Assembly: GCA_014595895.1 (NCBI GenBank)
Contig: JABUKB010000001.1
Location: 186,001 to 250,000, forward strand
Length of the DNA: 64,000 nt
DNA from: Lysinibacillus odysseyi
GTDB lineage: Bacteria > Bacillota > Bacilli > Bacillales_A > Planococcaceae
Reading direction: 5' to 3'
Positions 37,981 to 46,159 of the stretch are shown here, piece after piece (within the stretch, counting starts at the first letter, position 1; every line of letters starts with the position of its first letter). The notes under the pieces were generated by a model, which had not been told where the DNA came from, did no database searches, and was given only the letters and a program-made list of their open reading frames with translations. A program made the position numbers and the translations under genes.

Positions 37981-38321
37981 TGGCACACGATACATCTTTC
38001 GAAACACGTTCACATGTACAGCATGAGTATGATCGCGAACAAAATGCGAAATATATGAAAAATCAAGTAACACAGTTTGCGATTATGATTTTCTTAACAC
38101 TTGTAGCGTTTGCGATGACGGCTGCAGGTTATGCACCAAACTTCATCAGACCTTTAGTGTTATTATTAGCGGGTGTACAGGTTGTACAACAATTATATTC
38201 TTTCATGCATATGGAAGATAAAACAGCGCCACATATCGGAATTGTTCAATTCTTCATATGGAGCGGAGCGCTTATCGCATTCACATTCTTTGTTGCCTTT
38301 ACAACTATTATTTGGTGGTAA
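37980..38321 (+). CDS. ctaF: Cytochrome caa3 oxidase subunit IV
   Basis: This 113-residue small subunit has three transmembrane helices (about 35-56, 62-79 and 88-111), with an N-terminal polar segment. I start at the ATG at 37980, which overlaps the ctaE stop by one base. The frame also extends upstream into ctaE, but without homology or a site. It is the last gene before a strong terminator. Confidence 0.92.
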   Translation: MAHDTSFETRSHVQHEYDREQNAKYMKNQVTQFAIMIFLTLVAFAMTAAGYAPNFIRPLVLLLAGVQVVQQLYSFMHMEDKTAPHIGIVQFFIWSGALIAFTFFVAFTTIIWW

Positions 38322-38338
38322 GAGGAAAATAGAGCATG

Positions 38339-38384
38339 AAAGTGTAAGTAGAGCTGAATTTCAGCTTTACTTACACTTTTTTTA
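38339..38384 (+). terminator. Terminator of the ctaCDEF operon
   Basis: AAAGTGTAAGTA pairs with TACTTACACTTT, with an inner AGCTGA/TCAGCT helix, followed by TTTTTTT. Confidence 0.9.
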
Positions 38385-38467
38385 TGTAAACGAAATAACA
38401 GTCATTGTCAAACTGGTTGTCTCGTATTAAAATGCAGTACACTAAATAAATTGTCATACGATGTTCA

Positions 38468-38496
38468 TTGAGTTCTATCAACACCCGTTCTATAAT
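38468..38496 (+). promoter_or_regulatory. Promoter of ctaG
   Basis: TTGAGT and a perfect TATAAT are 17 bases apart, 32 bases before ctaG. The assembly genes can therefore be expressed apart from ctaCDEF. Confidence 0.72.
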
Positions 38497-38528
38497 AAAA
38501 GTATTGAAATTTAAAGGAGCGCAAAATT

Positions 38529-39440
38529 ATGTCAATAAGTATATTTGGTTTTCAAGCGCTATGGAGTCCATACTATTTTCTTATATTAGTACTTGTGACA
38601 GTTCTTTATTTTTTAGCTATGACGACTTGGCGACATAAAATTCGAGGTAGTGAACCCCTTCAAAAAAGTGAGGCAGTGAACTTTGTTTTAGGTATGGTGA
38701 TGTTGTATATTCTAAAAGGTTCGCCGATTGATTTGATGGGACATATTACGTTTACGATGCATATGACGCAAATGGCTTTCTTATTGTTATTAACTCCTAT
38801 TTTCTTTATAAAGGGCATTCCTCTTTGGGTCTGGCGTAAAGTAATAGAAGCACCGGTGATTGGTAGCGTGATCAAACTTTTGACGAGACCACTCATTTCA
38901 TTATTTACCTTCGTTTTTTTATTTAGTTTTTACCATTTACCATCCGTTTTTGATGTAGTGAAGCTCAGCATGACATTGCATGGGATTTATACAGTGCTAT
39001 TATTTATTACAGCTTGTCTAATGTACTGGCCGCTTTTAATTGAATTAGAAGGACAGCCGAAGATGAAGAATATTAATAAATTAGCTTATATAGCGGGGAA
39101 TGCTGTATTGATCACTCCAGCTTGTGCCCTCATCATTTTCGCATCAGAGCCATTATATGCGACATTCTATGAAGCGGAATATTGGTTACAGTCAATGGCG
39201 CTTTGTGTCCCGTTAGATACGCTGGCAGGTTTAAATTTATCGGGTCCGGAATTATTTAATAATATGGATCCTAGAAGTGACCAGCAAATCGGTGGTGTCC
39301 TGATGAAAATTGTCCAGGAAATTATTTTTGGAGTCATTTTATTCCGCGTATTTAACAAATGGTGGAAGAGTGAGCGTAAGAATCAAAATGAAATTACAGA
39401 ACAAGCATTACGTGATTTCCAAGACCGTGTGAATTATTAA
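38529..39440 (+). CDS. ctaG: Cytochrome c oxidase assembly factor CtaG
   Basis: This 303-residue protein has seven predicted transmembrane helices and belongs to the caa3_CtaG family, needed for copper-centre assembly of the caa3 oxidase in B. subtilis. Conserved features are HITFTMHMTQMAFLLLLTPIFF and the long GPELFNNMDPRSDQQIGGVLMKIVQE segment. AAAGGAGCG precedes the ATG. It has its own promoter and is followed 31 bases later by a DUF420 gene. Confidence 0.93.
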   Translation: MSISIFGFQALWSPYYFLILVLVTVLYFLAMTTWRHKIRGSEPLQKSEAVNFVLGMVMLYILKGSPIDLMGHITFTMHMTQMAFLLLLTPIFFIKGIPLWVWRKVIEAPVIGSVIKLLTRPLISLFTFVFLFSFYHLPSVFDVVKLSMTLHGIYTVLLFITACLMYWPLLIELEGQPKMKNINKLAYIAGNAVLITPACALIIFASEPLYATFYEAEYWLQSMALCVPLDTLAGLNLSGPELFNNMDPRSDQQIGGVLMKIVQEIIFGVILFRVFNKWWKSERKNQNEITEQALRDFQDRVNY

Positions 39441-39471
39441 TTTTGGTTAGCAGAGATAGGAGATTAGAAAA

Positions 39472-39933
39472 ATGGGTGTACCAATTTTACCAACAATTAG
39501 TACAGGCTTTATTGTACTAAGTGCTATTTTAGTAGCTATTGGATGGATTTTAATTGCAAAACGTAAAGTGGAGCAACATAAAAAAGTAATGTATGCAGCT
39601 GGTGTAGCTGCAGTTATTTTCTTTATTATTTATGCTTCTCGTACAATATTTATCGGTAACACGGCTTTCGGAGGTCCAGACAATTTAAAAGGCTATTATA
39701 CTTTCTTCTTAGTGTTCCATATCACTTTGGCGACAGTAGGAGCGGTATTTGGCATCATTAGTTTATGGACGGGATATAAAAATAATTTAAAAACTCACCG
39801 TCGTATTGGTCCCATTTCAAGTATTATCTGGTTCTTCACAGCTATTACAGGGGTGATGGTGTATTGCTTGCTTTACGTTATTTACGAAGGCGGCGAAACA
39901 ACATCTGTATTTAAAGCCATTCTCGGATTCTAA
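39472..39933 (+). CDS. ctaM: DUF420 membrane protein (CtaM/YozB-like)
   Basis: This 153-residue, four-helix protein (MGVPILPTISTGFIVLSAILVAIGW..) carries His residues in VEQHKKVM, VFHITLA and LKTHRRIG. The family matches YozB of B. subtilis and CtaM of Staphylococcus, which is required for function of the heme-A aa3 oxidase. Its place right after ctaG supports an oxidase assembly role. The symbol is by homology. Confidence 0.83.
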   Translation: MGVPILPTISTGFIVLSAILVAIGWILIAKRKVEQHKKVMYAAGVAAVIFFIIYASRTIFIGNTAFGGPDNLKGYYTFFLVFHITLATVGAVFGIISLWTGYKNNLKTHRRIGPISSIIWFFTAITGVMVYCLLYVIYEGGETTSVFKAILGF

Positions 39934-39936
39934 AAA

Positions 39937-39982
39937 TAAAGGGGTGTTTTATAAGTATGCATACTTATAAAACACCCCTTTA
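39937..39982. terminator. 46-base perfect palindrome, probable bidirectional terminator
   Basis: Two 23-base arms with no spacer (starting TAAAGGGGTGTTTTATAAG, centre at 39959/39960) form a perfect inverted repeat directly after the DUF420 gene stop. On the minus strand it is followed by TTTTTA; on the plus strand only the UUUA within the arm end follows. It may also work as a transcript-end stabiliser. Confidence 0.6.
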
Positions 39983-40003
39983 CATATAAAAGGTAAATAA
40001 AAA

Positions 40004-40023
40004 GGCAACCAATAGTGGCTGCC
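40004..40023 (-). terminator. Terminator of the YugN-like gene
   Basis: On the minus strand GGCAGCCA and TGGTTGCC form the stem (one mismatch) around a 4-base loop, followed by TTTTTATT. Confidence 0.8.
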
Positions 40024-40030
40024 GGTCATC

Positions 40031-40396
40031 TTATAGCTGTGCTAAAATTCCATGCTCAGCTAGTTCTTTAGCTGCTGCATCCAGTATTTGTTGACATTCT
40101 TTTACAAGATGAGATGGGAATACTTCTTCCGTATATTCAACACCGTGTGGATAATAGTATTTTCCGATAGCAGGTTTTAAAATTTTTAACGTTGCATTAT
40201 GAGCGCCAACATCGCCAGAAATAGCGCTGCAGAACACACGTAGGTAGAAACGACCTTCACGTACGTCAAAGCGGCGGTCAAATACCATACGATCGTAATC
40301 CCAAGCACCATGGCATTCTAAACCATATTTTTTTAAGATGTTTGAAAGGAATTCTTGGTCAACTACGATATTTTCAAGTTTTGTTTCTAAATACAT
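40031..40396 (-). CDS. YugN-like family protein (YlbA position)
   Basis: This 121-residue soluble protein (MYLETKLENIVVDQEFLSNILKKYG..) belongs to the YugN-like family of unknown function. B. subtilis carries a related gene, ylbA, at this place after ctaG. AAAGGAGG precedes the ATG. No catalytic motif is visible. Confidence 0.75.
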   Translation of the reverse strand: MYLETKLENIVVDQEFLSNILKKYGLECHGAWDYDRMVFDRRFDVREGRFYLRVFCSAISGDVGAHNATLKILKPAIGKYYYPHGVEYTEEVFPSHLVKECQQILDAAAKELAEHGILAQL

Positions 40397-40484
40397 ATCA
40401 AAATCCTCCTTTTAGCAAATCGTACATATACATATACTCTATCCCTAATAATAGAGCAAATTGGTAATTCTTGCAATGACAAGA

Positions 40485-40514
40485 TTGTGTCAACCCTAGC
40501 AGAATTGTTATAAT
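40485..40514 (+). promoter_or_regulatory. Promoter of the ylbC-like gene
   Basis: TTGTGT and a perfect TATAAT are 18 bases apart, 35 bases before the start codon. Confidence 0.5.
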
Positions 40515-40548
40515 TAAACTACATATGCTGTAAATTGGAGAGGATAAA

Positions 40549-41610
40549 ATGAGGGCACTTTTTCGAATATTAATTATAGCTACAGGTGTTGGTATTTTCC
40601 TTTACTATACAACTGTTGAAGAGCCAAATGTACCGTTAGAAGGTCCCAATACGCCTCAGCCAGCTATTCCAACAGAGGATGTTTATATCAATGATTATCA
40701 AGAAGTATTTCCGGATCCCCAGCAAGGATTGTCGTTGTTAATTGGGCAGTCAAGTAAAAAGGTATTGGCACAGTATGGGGAGCCTTCTCGTAGAGATATA
40801 GGTTCTTATGGCAATGAATGGTGGATTTATGATATGGGGAAAGTGATGATTAGTATAGACAATAATAAAGTGAATGAAGTCTATACGAATGCCGAGAATT
40901 CAGATATTAGTCCTTATAAAATAGCACAATCTATTGAGGATGTGTATCGTATAACGAGCTTTAATTCAGAGGTATCTGTTACATTAGGCGAGAATGTATA
41001 CATTTTTGAGATGGGCGAACAGGATATGAGGCAGCGTCTGCTTGTGCAATTTGATTCAGTCTATGCGCAACTATACTTAGATGAAGAGCGTGGAGTATTA
41101 GCAGGCATTCGTTTTTTAGACGGAAAAACGCTTGTAATCCATCAGCCTTATGGAATGCAATATATGGGTGAACTTCTTGAAAGAAAGCCCTTATCTTCTA
41201 GCAATCAACTTGCCTTGAATAAAATGAGTGCCCTTCAGTTGTCCACCTTGGTAAATAAGTTTAGAAGGCAGTACGGTTTAGCAGAATTGGGTAGGCTTGA
41301 GACGTTAGATGCTTTAGCAATGGCTCACAGTGAAGATATGTTTTTAAAGCAATATATGTCACATGAGTCTCCAACATCTGGTTCGCTCGAGAAACGCTTG
41401 CAGGCAGAGGGCATTGAGTACAAACAGGCTAATGAAAATATTGCTATGGCTTATTTTGATGCGATTGAAGCAGTACATGGTTTATTGAATTCGACAGAGC
41501 ATCGCAAGCATATGTTAAGCGAGGATTATACACATATGGGGACAGGTGTTTATTATGATTATTATACCCAAATATTTATTGAGCAACAGCAAACGGTAGA
41601 GAGCAAGTAG
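40549..41610 (+). CDS. ylbC: Exported CAP/SCP-domain protein (YlbC-like)
   Basis: This 353-residue protein has an N-terminal hydrophobic segment (about 4-22, signal or anchor), a CAP-associated N-terminal domain (about 60-200, with IGQSSKKVLAQYGEPSR) and a C-terminal CAP/SCP1 domain (about 225-345). The CAP domain has NKFRRQYGLAEL, AMAHSEDMF, MSHESPTSG and ANENIAMAYFD. Bacterial CAP proteins of this type are extracytoplasmic and often sporulation-linked, and their biochemical role is unknown. The position matches ylbC. GGAGAGG precedes the ATG. Confidence 0.88.
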   Translation: MRALFRILIIATGVGIFLYYTTVEEPNVPLEGPNTPQPAIPTEDVYINDYQEVFPDPQQGLSLLIGQSSKKVLAQYGEPSRRDIGSYGNEWWIYDMGKVMISIDNNKVNEVYTNAENSDISPYKIAQSIEDVYRITSFNSEVSVTLGENVYIFEMGEQDMRQRLLVQFDSVYAQLYLDEERGVLAGIRFLDGKTLVIHQPYGMQYMGELLERKPLSSSNQLALNKMSALQLSTLVNKFRRQYGLAELGRLETLDALAMAHSEDMFLKQYMSHESPTSGSLEKRLQAEGIEYKQANENIAMAYFDAIEAVHGLLNSTEHRKHMLSEDYTHMGTGVYYDYYTQIFIEQQQTVESK

Positions 41611-41825
41611 TAGCAGCTTTTTACCGTTTTTTCTATTTTGAGTGAGAATTTTTAATATTGGCGAAGAAATAGCTTCGTATCTACAGATATTGATAGAAAA
41701 GGCATTGTTACATAATATGACGTTGGCTTCTTTCTTTTTAACTATGCGGTTTCTTCTTGTGTTCATGCATATGCCATTTAGCACTTTTGGGCATTCGACA
41801 TATAGTAGGAACAGGAGGGAAGTCG

Positions 41826-43310
41826 ATGCAATTGTCTGAGCTACTGTCTGACTGGCCCTGTTTAGTGAAAGGCTCTATTCGAGTGGATGTCTTGCGCATG
41901 CAAGATGTTGCCCAACAAGTAGTGCAAGGGGACGTTTTTATAGCGCGCAAAGGAAGAAATAGCGATGGGAAGAAGTGGATAGACCAAGCGATAGCGAATG
42001 GAGCCAGCGTTATTGTAGTTGACGATGAAAAGTTTTTTGATCGTACACGTTTACCAGTCCCGATTGTCTGGGTGCCTAATTGTCAAACGTTTGATGCGAT
42101 GGCCAATGCGAAACTATGCGGCAATCCCGCAGAGGCATTATCCGTCATTGCCATTACAGGAACAAATGGCAAAACGACAGTAAGTCATTTTATCGGTCAA
42201 CTGTTAACTGCCTTGCAACAGCGCACAATGGTCATAGGAACGATTGGAATATATGAAAATAATAATGAAATTCCCGTAGCAGTAGAATCTTTGACAACAT
42301 TAAAACCACAGCACTTGCAACCATTATTGCAGCAAGCTGTGCGAAACAGGATTGACTATGTAGTGTTAGAAGCGTCATCTATGGGGCTGGCGCAATATCG
42401 TCTTGATTCAACCCGGATTGCGTTAGGTATTTATTTGAATTTAAGTGTTGATCATATTGAAGATCATGGTTCCATGACAAAATATAAGTTAGCCAAACAG
42501 CGATTGATGCAATTAAGTGAACAGCTCATTGTGAATCAAGACGATGATTATTGCCGGGGGATTGGCATTCTGTCACGAAAGAAGAAAATGTCATTTAGTT
42601 TGAAAGCAAAGGCCGATTTATCTGTTCAAAAAATAGCTACTGGTCCTTGGCAAACTACATGTTGCCTGTTTTACAAAGAACAACAGGCAGTTGTGACCTT
42701 GCCTGTAGTAGGAGATTATCAGTTAAAAAATGTTGCTGCAGCTGTTTCTGCGCTTCTGATGCTTGGTTTTTCCCTGGCAGAATTAAAGGAGCCCTTAGCG
42801 AACTTATCATTGCCACCAGGGCGCATGCAGCTATTTCCTTATAAAGAACGTATGGTCATCGTGGATTATGCCCATACGGCTGATGCATTGAAGCAATTAT
42901 TAACGGTAGTGAAGGAACAGACAACAGGCAAGATTACGGTCGTGTTTAGTTGTGGAGGAGAAAGGGATCAGGAGAAGCGTAAGGAAATGGGACTTGTCGC
43001 TTCTCAGCTCGCAGATTATATTGTCTTGACGACAGATAACAGCCGCTCAGAAGATCCTGAAAAAATTAATGCCCAAATTAGAGAAGGTTTTTTTGCTCTA
43101 CAACCCTATATAGAGCTATTAGACCGTCCATCAGCTATTGAGCATGCCATTAAGCGAGCACAAGTTGGCGATGCAGTCGTAATCGCAGGAAAAGGACATG
43201 AAACGACTCAAATTATTGGAAACGAGACATACCCTTTTTCGGATATAGCGTATGTAAAAGAGTTACTGGCGTCGCTTGATAACGAAAAAAGTAGCGGTAG
43301 CAGTCGCTAA
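41826..43310 (+). CDS. murE: MurE-like UDP-MurNAc-dipeptide:amino acid ligase, displaced from the mra cluster
   Basis: This 494-residue Mur ligase adds the third amino acid of the peptidoglycan stem. It has an N-terminal MurE-type domain (about 1-100), the ATP motif ITGTNGKTT (110-118), a carbamoylated-Lys region DHGSMTKYKLAKQRL, GRMQ, VDYAHTADAL, and the amino-acid-binding loop D404-N-S-R407-SEDP. Diaminopimelate ligases have DNPR here; this one has Ser for Pro but keeps Arg. The ATG at 41826 follows AGGAGGG by 6 bases. It lies where B. subtilis has ylbD/ylbE. The canonical murE slot after spoVD is empty in this window. Confidence 0.85.
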   Translation: MQLSELLSDWPCLVKGSIRVDVLRMQDVAQQVVQGDVFIARKGRNSDGKKWIDQAIANGASVIVVDDEKFFDRTRLPVPIVWVPNCQTFDAMANAKLCGNPAEALSVIAITGTNGKTTVSHFIGQLLTALQQRTMVIGTIGIYENNNEIPVAVESLTTLKPQHLQPLLQQAVRNRIDYVVLEASSMGLAQYRLDSTRIALGIYLNLSVDHIEDHGSMTKYKLAKQRLMQLSEQLIVNQDDDYCRGIGILSRKKKMSFSLKAKADLSVQKIATGPWQTTCCLFYKEQQAVVTLPVVGDYQLKNVAAAVSALLMLGFSLAELKEPLANLSLPPGRMQLFPYKERMVIVDYAHTADALKQLLTVVKEQTTGKITVVFSCGGERDQEKRKEMGLVASQLADYIVLTTDNSRSEDPEKINAQIREGFFALQPYIELLDRPSAIEHAIKRAQVGDAVVIAGKGHETTQIIGNETYPFSDIAYVKELLASLDNEKSSGSSR

Positions 43311-43760
43311 TTTTTTACCTATTTCATCTTCGATTACACATTCCATCACTAGCATACTGCGGCCCTTATTAATAAAATAGCCTTTTGCAACAAGTTCTTT
43401 ATTTGTTGTTGTAGCAATATAATTGATATTTAAATTGGTTGTCACCACGTTTTTACCTTCTTCGACTGCACGAGAAGCAAGCCCGCCCATTGCGGCATCA
43501 GCAATCGTAGCTAAAATGCCACCGTGCGGCAATTTAATTGTATTGTGAATAACGGGTGTAATGGGGATACGGACAATACTATGATCTGGATAAAAACTCC
43601 CTGTCATATGAAGTGCGGCATTGATATAGCGGCGGTGAATGCCTGTTTGTTTATCGCGGATGCCTTGTAATAAATGCATGAGTACCTCGGTATCCTCCGT
43701 ATCGGCCTCTGTTAAAATCGTCTGGAATAATTGTTCTATTTCTGCTAGTTGGGGCGTCAT
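43263..43760 (-). CDS. Hotdog-fold thioesterase family protein
   Basis: This 165-residue PaaI-like acyl-CoA thioesterase family protein has an N-terminal helical extension (about 1-55) and a hotdog domain with LPHGGILATIADAAMGGLA (the catalytic HGG..D region) and VTTNLNINYIATTT. Its last 48 bases overlap the end of the convergent MurE-like gene, so the two transcripts are antisense at their 3' ends. The substrate is unknown. It has no counterpart at this place in B. subtilis that I know of. Confidence 0.82.
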   Translation of the reverse strand: MTPQLAEIEQLFQTILTEADTEDTEVLMHLLQGIRDKQTGIHRRYINAALHMTGSFYPDHSIVRIPITPVIHNTIKLPHGGILATIADAAMGGLASRAVEEGKNVVTTNLNINYIATTTNKELVAKGYFINKGRSMLVMECVIEDEIGKKLATATATFFVIKRRQ

Positions 43761-43849
43761 AAAAATAAATCCTCGCTTTTTTAAATATTATTAATACCAA
43801 CTTTATCATAGTTTTTGTTATGATAGGTGTGAGAATGGAGTGATTTTTC

Positions 43850-44302
43850 ATGATTATGACGTCCGAATGGGCTTTTATATTAGATGAAGCAGATGTGCTC
43901 AGCGAAATGATTTTATCGTCGGAGGTAGCGGCAAGGTATCGTGCGGCATATGCTGCAGTATACAGCAACGAAGAACTGGTGGCGCAAATTCGTGCATTTG
44001 GTCGCCTCAAGGAGCAGTACGAAGATGTTCAAAGATTTGGGAAGTATCATCCAGATTATCAAACAATCATGAAGCAAATTAGAAGTGATAAACGTGCGCT
44101 AGATTTAAATGATGATATAGCAGCACTGAAAATAGCGGAAAATGATTACCAGGATTTGTTGGATGAGGTGAGTCTCCTTATTGGTAAATCGGTATCAGAG
44201 GCTGTAAAAGTACCTGTCGATAATCCATTCTTTGCTAGCAATGCAGGTAGCTGCAGTACAGGTGGCTGCGGTTCAGGTGGTAGCTGTGGCTGTTCTGCCT
44301 AA
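43850..44302 (+). CDS. ylbF: YlbF, RNase Y specificity-complex subunit
   Basis: This 150-residue helical protein ends in a Cys/Gly tail (CSTGGCGSGGSCGC). YlbF forms a complex with YmcA and YaaT that carries iron-sulfur clusters. The complex steers RNase Y, affecting competence, biofilm formation and sporulation. The helical DUF964-type core spans about 10-125. GGAG precedes the ATG at 43850 by nine bases. The four tail cysteines fit the known role in cluster binding. Confidence 0.9.
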   Translation: MIMTSEWAFILDEADVLSEMILSSEVAARYRAAYAAVYSNEELVAQIRAFGRLKEQYEDVQRFGKYHPDYQTIMKQIRSDKRALDLNDDIAALKIAENDYQDLLDEVSLLIGKSVSEAVKVPVDNPFFASNAGSCSTGGCGSGGSCGCSA

Positions 44303-44311
44303 AGGATTTAA

Positions 44312-44350
44312 AAAATGTCATTCAGATTGAGTTCTGAATGACATTTTTTT
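44312..44350. terminator. Bidirectional terminator
   Basis: AAATGTCATTCAGA and TCTGAATGACATTT form a perfect stem with T runs on both strands, between ylbF and the phosphodiesterase gene. Confidence 0.9.
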
Positions 44351-45264
44351 TAGATAAATTCCTGTTCTTCGTTTGTTAGTAAGGGCTCTGCAATATCAGG
44401 ACGATCTGTAATGATATGTGCCCCTGCTTGTGTTAAGCGGGCCATCGTTTCTAAATCGTTAATTTCTTTATAGAAGACATGGCAATTTAATTCCTGTAAA
44501 AATGTTAAAAATCTTGGAGAATCGAAATTCATCACACCTGATTTTGCAGGCACTAAAAATGCATCAGCCTTTGGACTGAATAAATGACCAAACTGACTTG
44601 TTAATGCTGTATAAGCTTTCGTCACATCTGTCTGACCAGCGCCTAACACCACACGGTTCTGTGCATATAGATTGAAACGATCAATTTGCTCGCTATAAGT
44701 AGATGTCACAATAATGCGACCTGTGTCTTGTAATTCTTCTAATAGACGCCATAATTTTGATGGCATCAAGCTTCCTTCATACGTATCTGGTGCATCCTTA
44801 ATATCGATGTAAATAATTTTATCGGGAAATGCTCCTAACAGTTCGCGTAATGTTACGATGTGCACAGGCTTTTCTTGATAAGGATAGTTTCCTTCAAGGT
44901 CTTGGAATTTTTCGCCGATGTTTAACTCACGTAACTCAGCTAATGTGAAGTCTTTGATTTCTCCTGAGGCACTCGTTGTTTGGTCAACTGATGCATCATG
45001 GAATAATACGATTTCTTCATCTTTTGTTAAGCGTACATCTACCTTGAAGCCGTCTACGCCATATTGTGCTGCTTGCTCAAAGCCTGGCAATGTATGACTT
45101 GGTGCTAACTGTCCGCCACCATGCTGTGCCAAAATAAGTGGACGTTCACCGCTTAAAATAGCAATGTCTTCACGTTTTTGTGGTTTTGCTACCGCTTTCG
45201 AACCTGCCCACACAGCTGCACTAGCAGCAGCAACAGCAAGCGCAATTTTTGTTTTCTTTCCCAT
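44350..45264 (-). CDS. Glycerophosphodiester phosphodiesterase family protein with altered metal motifs
   Basis: This 304-residue TIM-barrel protein has an N-terminal hydrophobic signal or anchor (about 6-26). GDPD enzymes have HRG..PENT and ExD metal sites. Here the first motif reads H48-GGGQLAPSHT, and the ExD position reads K74-V-D76, so the metal-binding Glu residues are replaced. LFHDASVDQTT and IIYIDIKD are kept. It may be a divergent phosphodiesterase or a non-catalytic relative. GGGGAGG precedes the ATG. Confidence 0.8.
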   Translation of the reverse strand: MGKKTKIALAVAAASAAVWAGSKAVAKPQKREDIAILSGERPLILAQHGGGQLAPSHTLPGFEQAAQYGVDGFKVDVRLTKDEEIVLFHDASVDQTTSASGEIKDFTLAELRELNIGEKFQDLEGNYPYQEKPVHIVTLRELLGAFPDKIIYIDIKDAPDTYEGSLMPSKLWRLLEELQDTGRIIVTSTYSEQIDRFNLYAQNRVVLGAGQTDVTKAYTALTSQFGHLFSPKADAFLVPAKSGVMNFDSPRFLTFLQELNCHVFYKEINDLETMARLTQAGAHIITDRPDIAEPLLTNEEQEFI

Positions 45265-45444
45265 ACATGAGCCTCCCCTTACATATCGTCAATGCTTTGG
45301 TTTTTATTTTACATATAAGATATCCAATAGGACAATTCCTATTAGTTCTCATTATAACGGAAAATACTACTTTCTGTCAGCTAATAGTCTGTTGCTATCA
45401 ATTTTAACTGTATGGTATGCTCAAAGTAGAAATGAGGGATTATC

Positions 45445-45717
45445 ATGACTGACAGACAAGGAATCATCGTCTATGTAAATCAACTAAAGCATGCGAAGTC
45501 CTTACGAAAATATGGACATGTGCATTTTATTTCTCGCAAGTTGAAATATGTAGTAATGTATTGCAATCAAGAAGATCTTGAAGCCACAAAAAATAAATTA
45601 CAACGCCTTCCCTTTGTGAAAGACGTTGTAGAATCATATCGCCCATTTTTAAAAACAGAGTTTGAAAATGCGAAGCCGGATAAGGCAAAGGAATATGATT
45701 ATAAGGTAGGTTTATGA
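45445..45717 (+). CDS. ylbG: UPF0298 family protein YlbG
   Basis: This 90-residue protein ([30 protein letters not shown]..) has a ferredoxin-like alpha/beta pattern typical of the DUF2129 family, of unknown function. It follows ylbF as in B. subtilis, though a phosphodiesterase gene is inserted on the other strand. A TTGCTA..TATGCT promoter-like pair lies at 45392-45421. The 3' end overlaps the convergent neighbour by 6 bases. Confidence 0.87.
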   Translation: MTDRQGIIVYVNQLKHAKSLRKYGHVHFISRKLKYVVMYCNQEDLEATKNKLQRLPFVKDVVESYRPFLKTEFENAKPDKAKEYDYKVGL

Positions 45718-46104
45718 CATCGGTGGAATGTAGTGAGTCATGCGTAAAATGCCGATTAAGTATTGATAAAACTGAATTTGTTCCGAGAAAATAGATGAGT
45801 GTTTGATTTCCAATGTGACAGGACGCTCGTTTATATTAGCTAATGCTTGCTCGAACAATTCTAAACGCTTAGAAGGTTTTTCTTCATTATAAGGAATTCC
45901 TTCGCGACATACGTATATCGGCATGAATTTACTGTCACCGACTGGCTTAAACGCTACAGCTACTGAGCATACCTTTTGATTATTGTCATTTGTTGATGTG
46001 AAAATAAAGGCTTTATGAAAGCGCCCTTCATTTGTTTGAAGCAGCTCACAAAGCTCAAATACATCACCATAGCCTTGACCTAGTTCGATAAATTGTTGAA
46101 TCAT
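45712..46104 (-). CDS. Conserved Bacillaceae protein of about 130 residues (DUF7147-type)
   Basis: This 130-residue soluble protein ([22 protein letters not shown]..) ends with [17 protein letters not shown], a signature I recognise from a conserved Bacillaceae family near coaD, sometimes mislabelled methylthioribose kinase. No kinase motif is present. AAAGGAAG lies before the ATG. The function is unknown. Confidence 0.72.
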   Translation of the reverse strand: MIQQFIELGQGYGDVFELCELLQTNEGRFHKAFIFTSTNDNNQKVCSVAVAFKPVGDSKFMPIYVCREGIPYNEEKPSKRLELFEQALANINERPVTLEIKHSSIFSEQIQFYQYLIGILRMTHYIPPMS

Positions 46105-46159
46105 TTACGACACTTCCTTTCCAAACCATATCGTATCACGAGGTAGGGGGCAGAAGCAC

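Noticed and set aside
41757-41825. 23-codon N-terminal extension of the MurE-like protein
   Set aside because: It has no ribosome binding site, a Cys-rich odd sequence, and AGGAGGG at the downstream ATG. The shorter form also has the normal family length.
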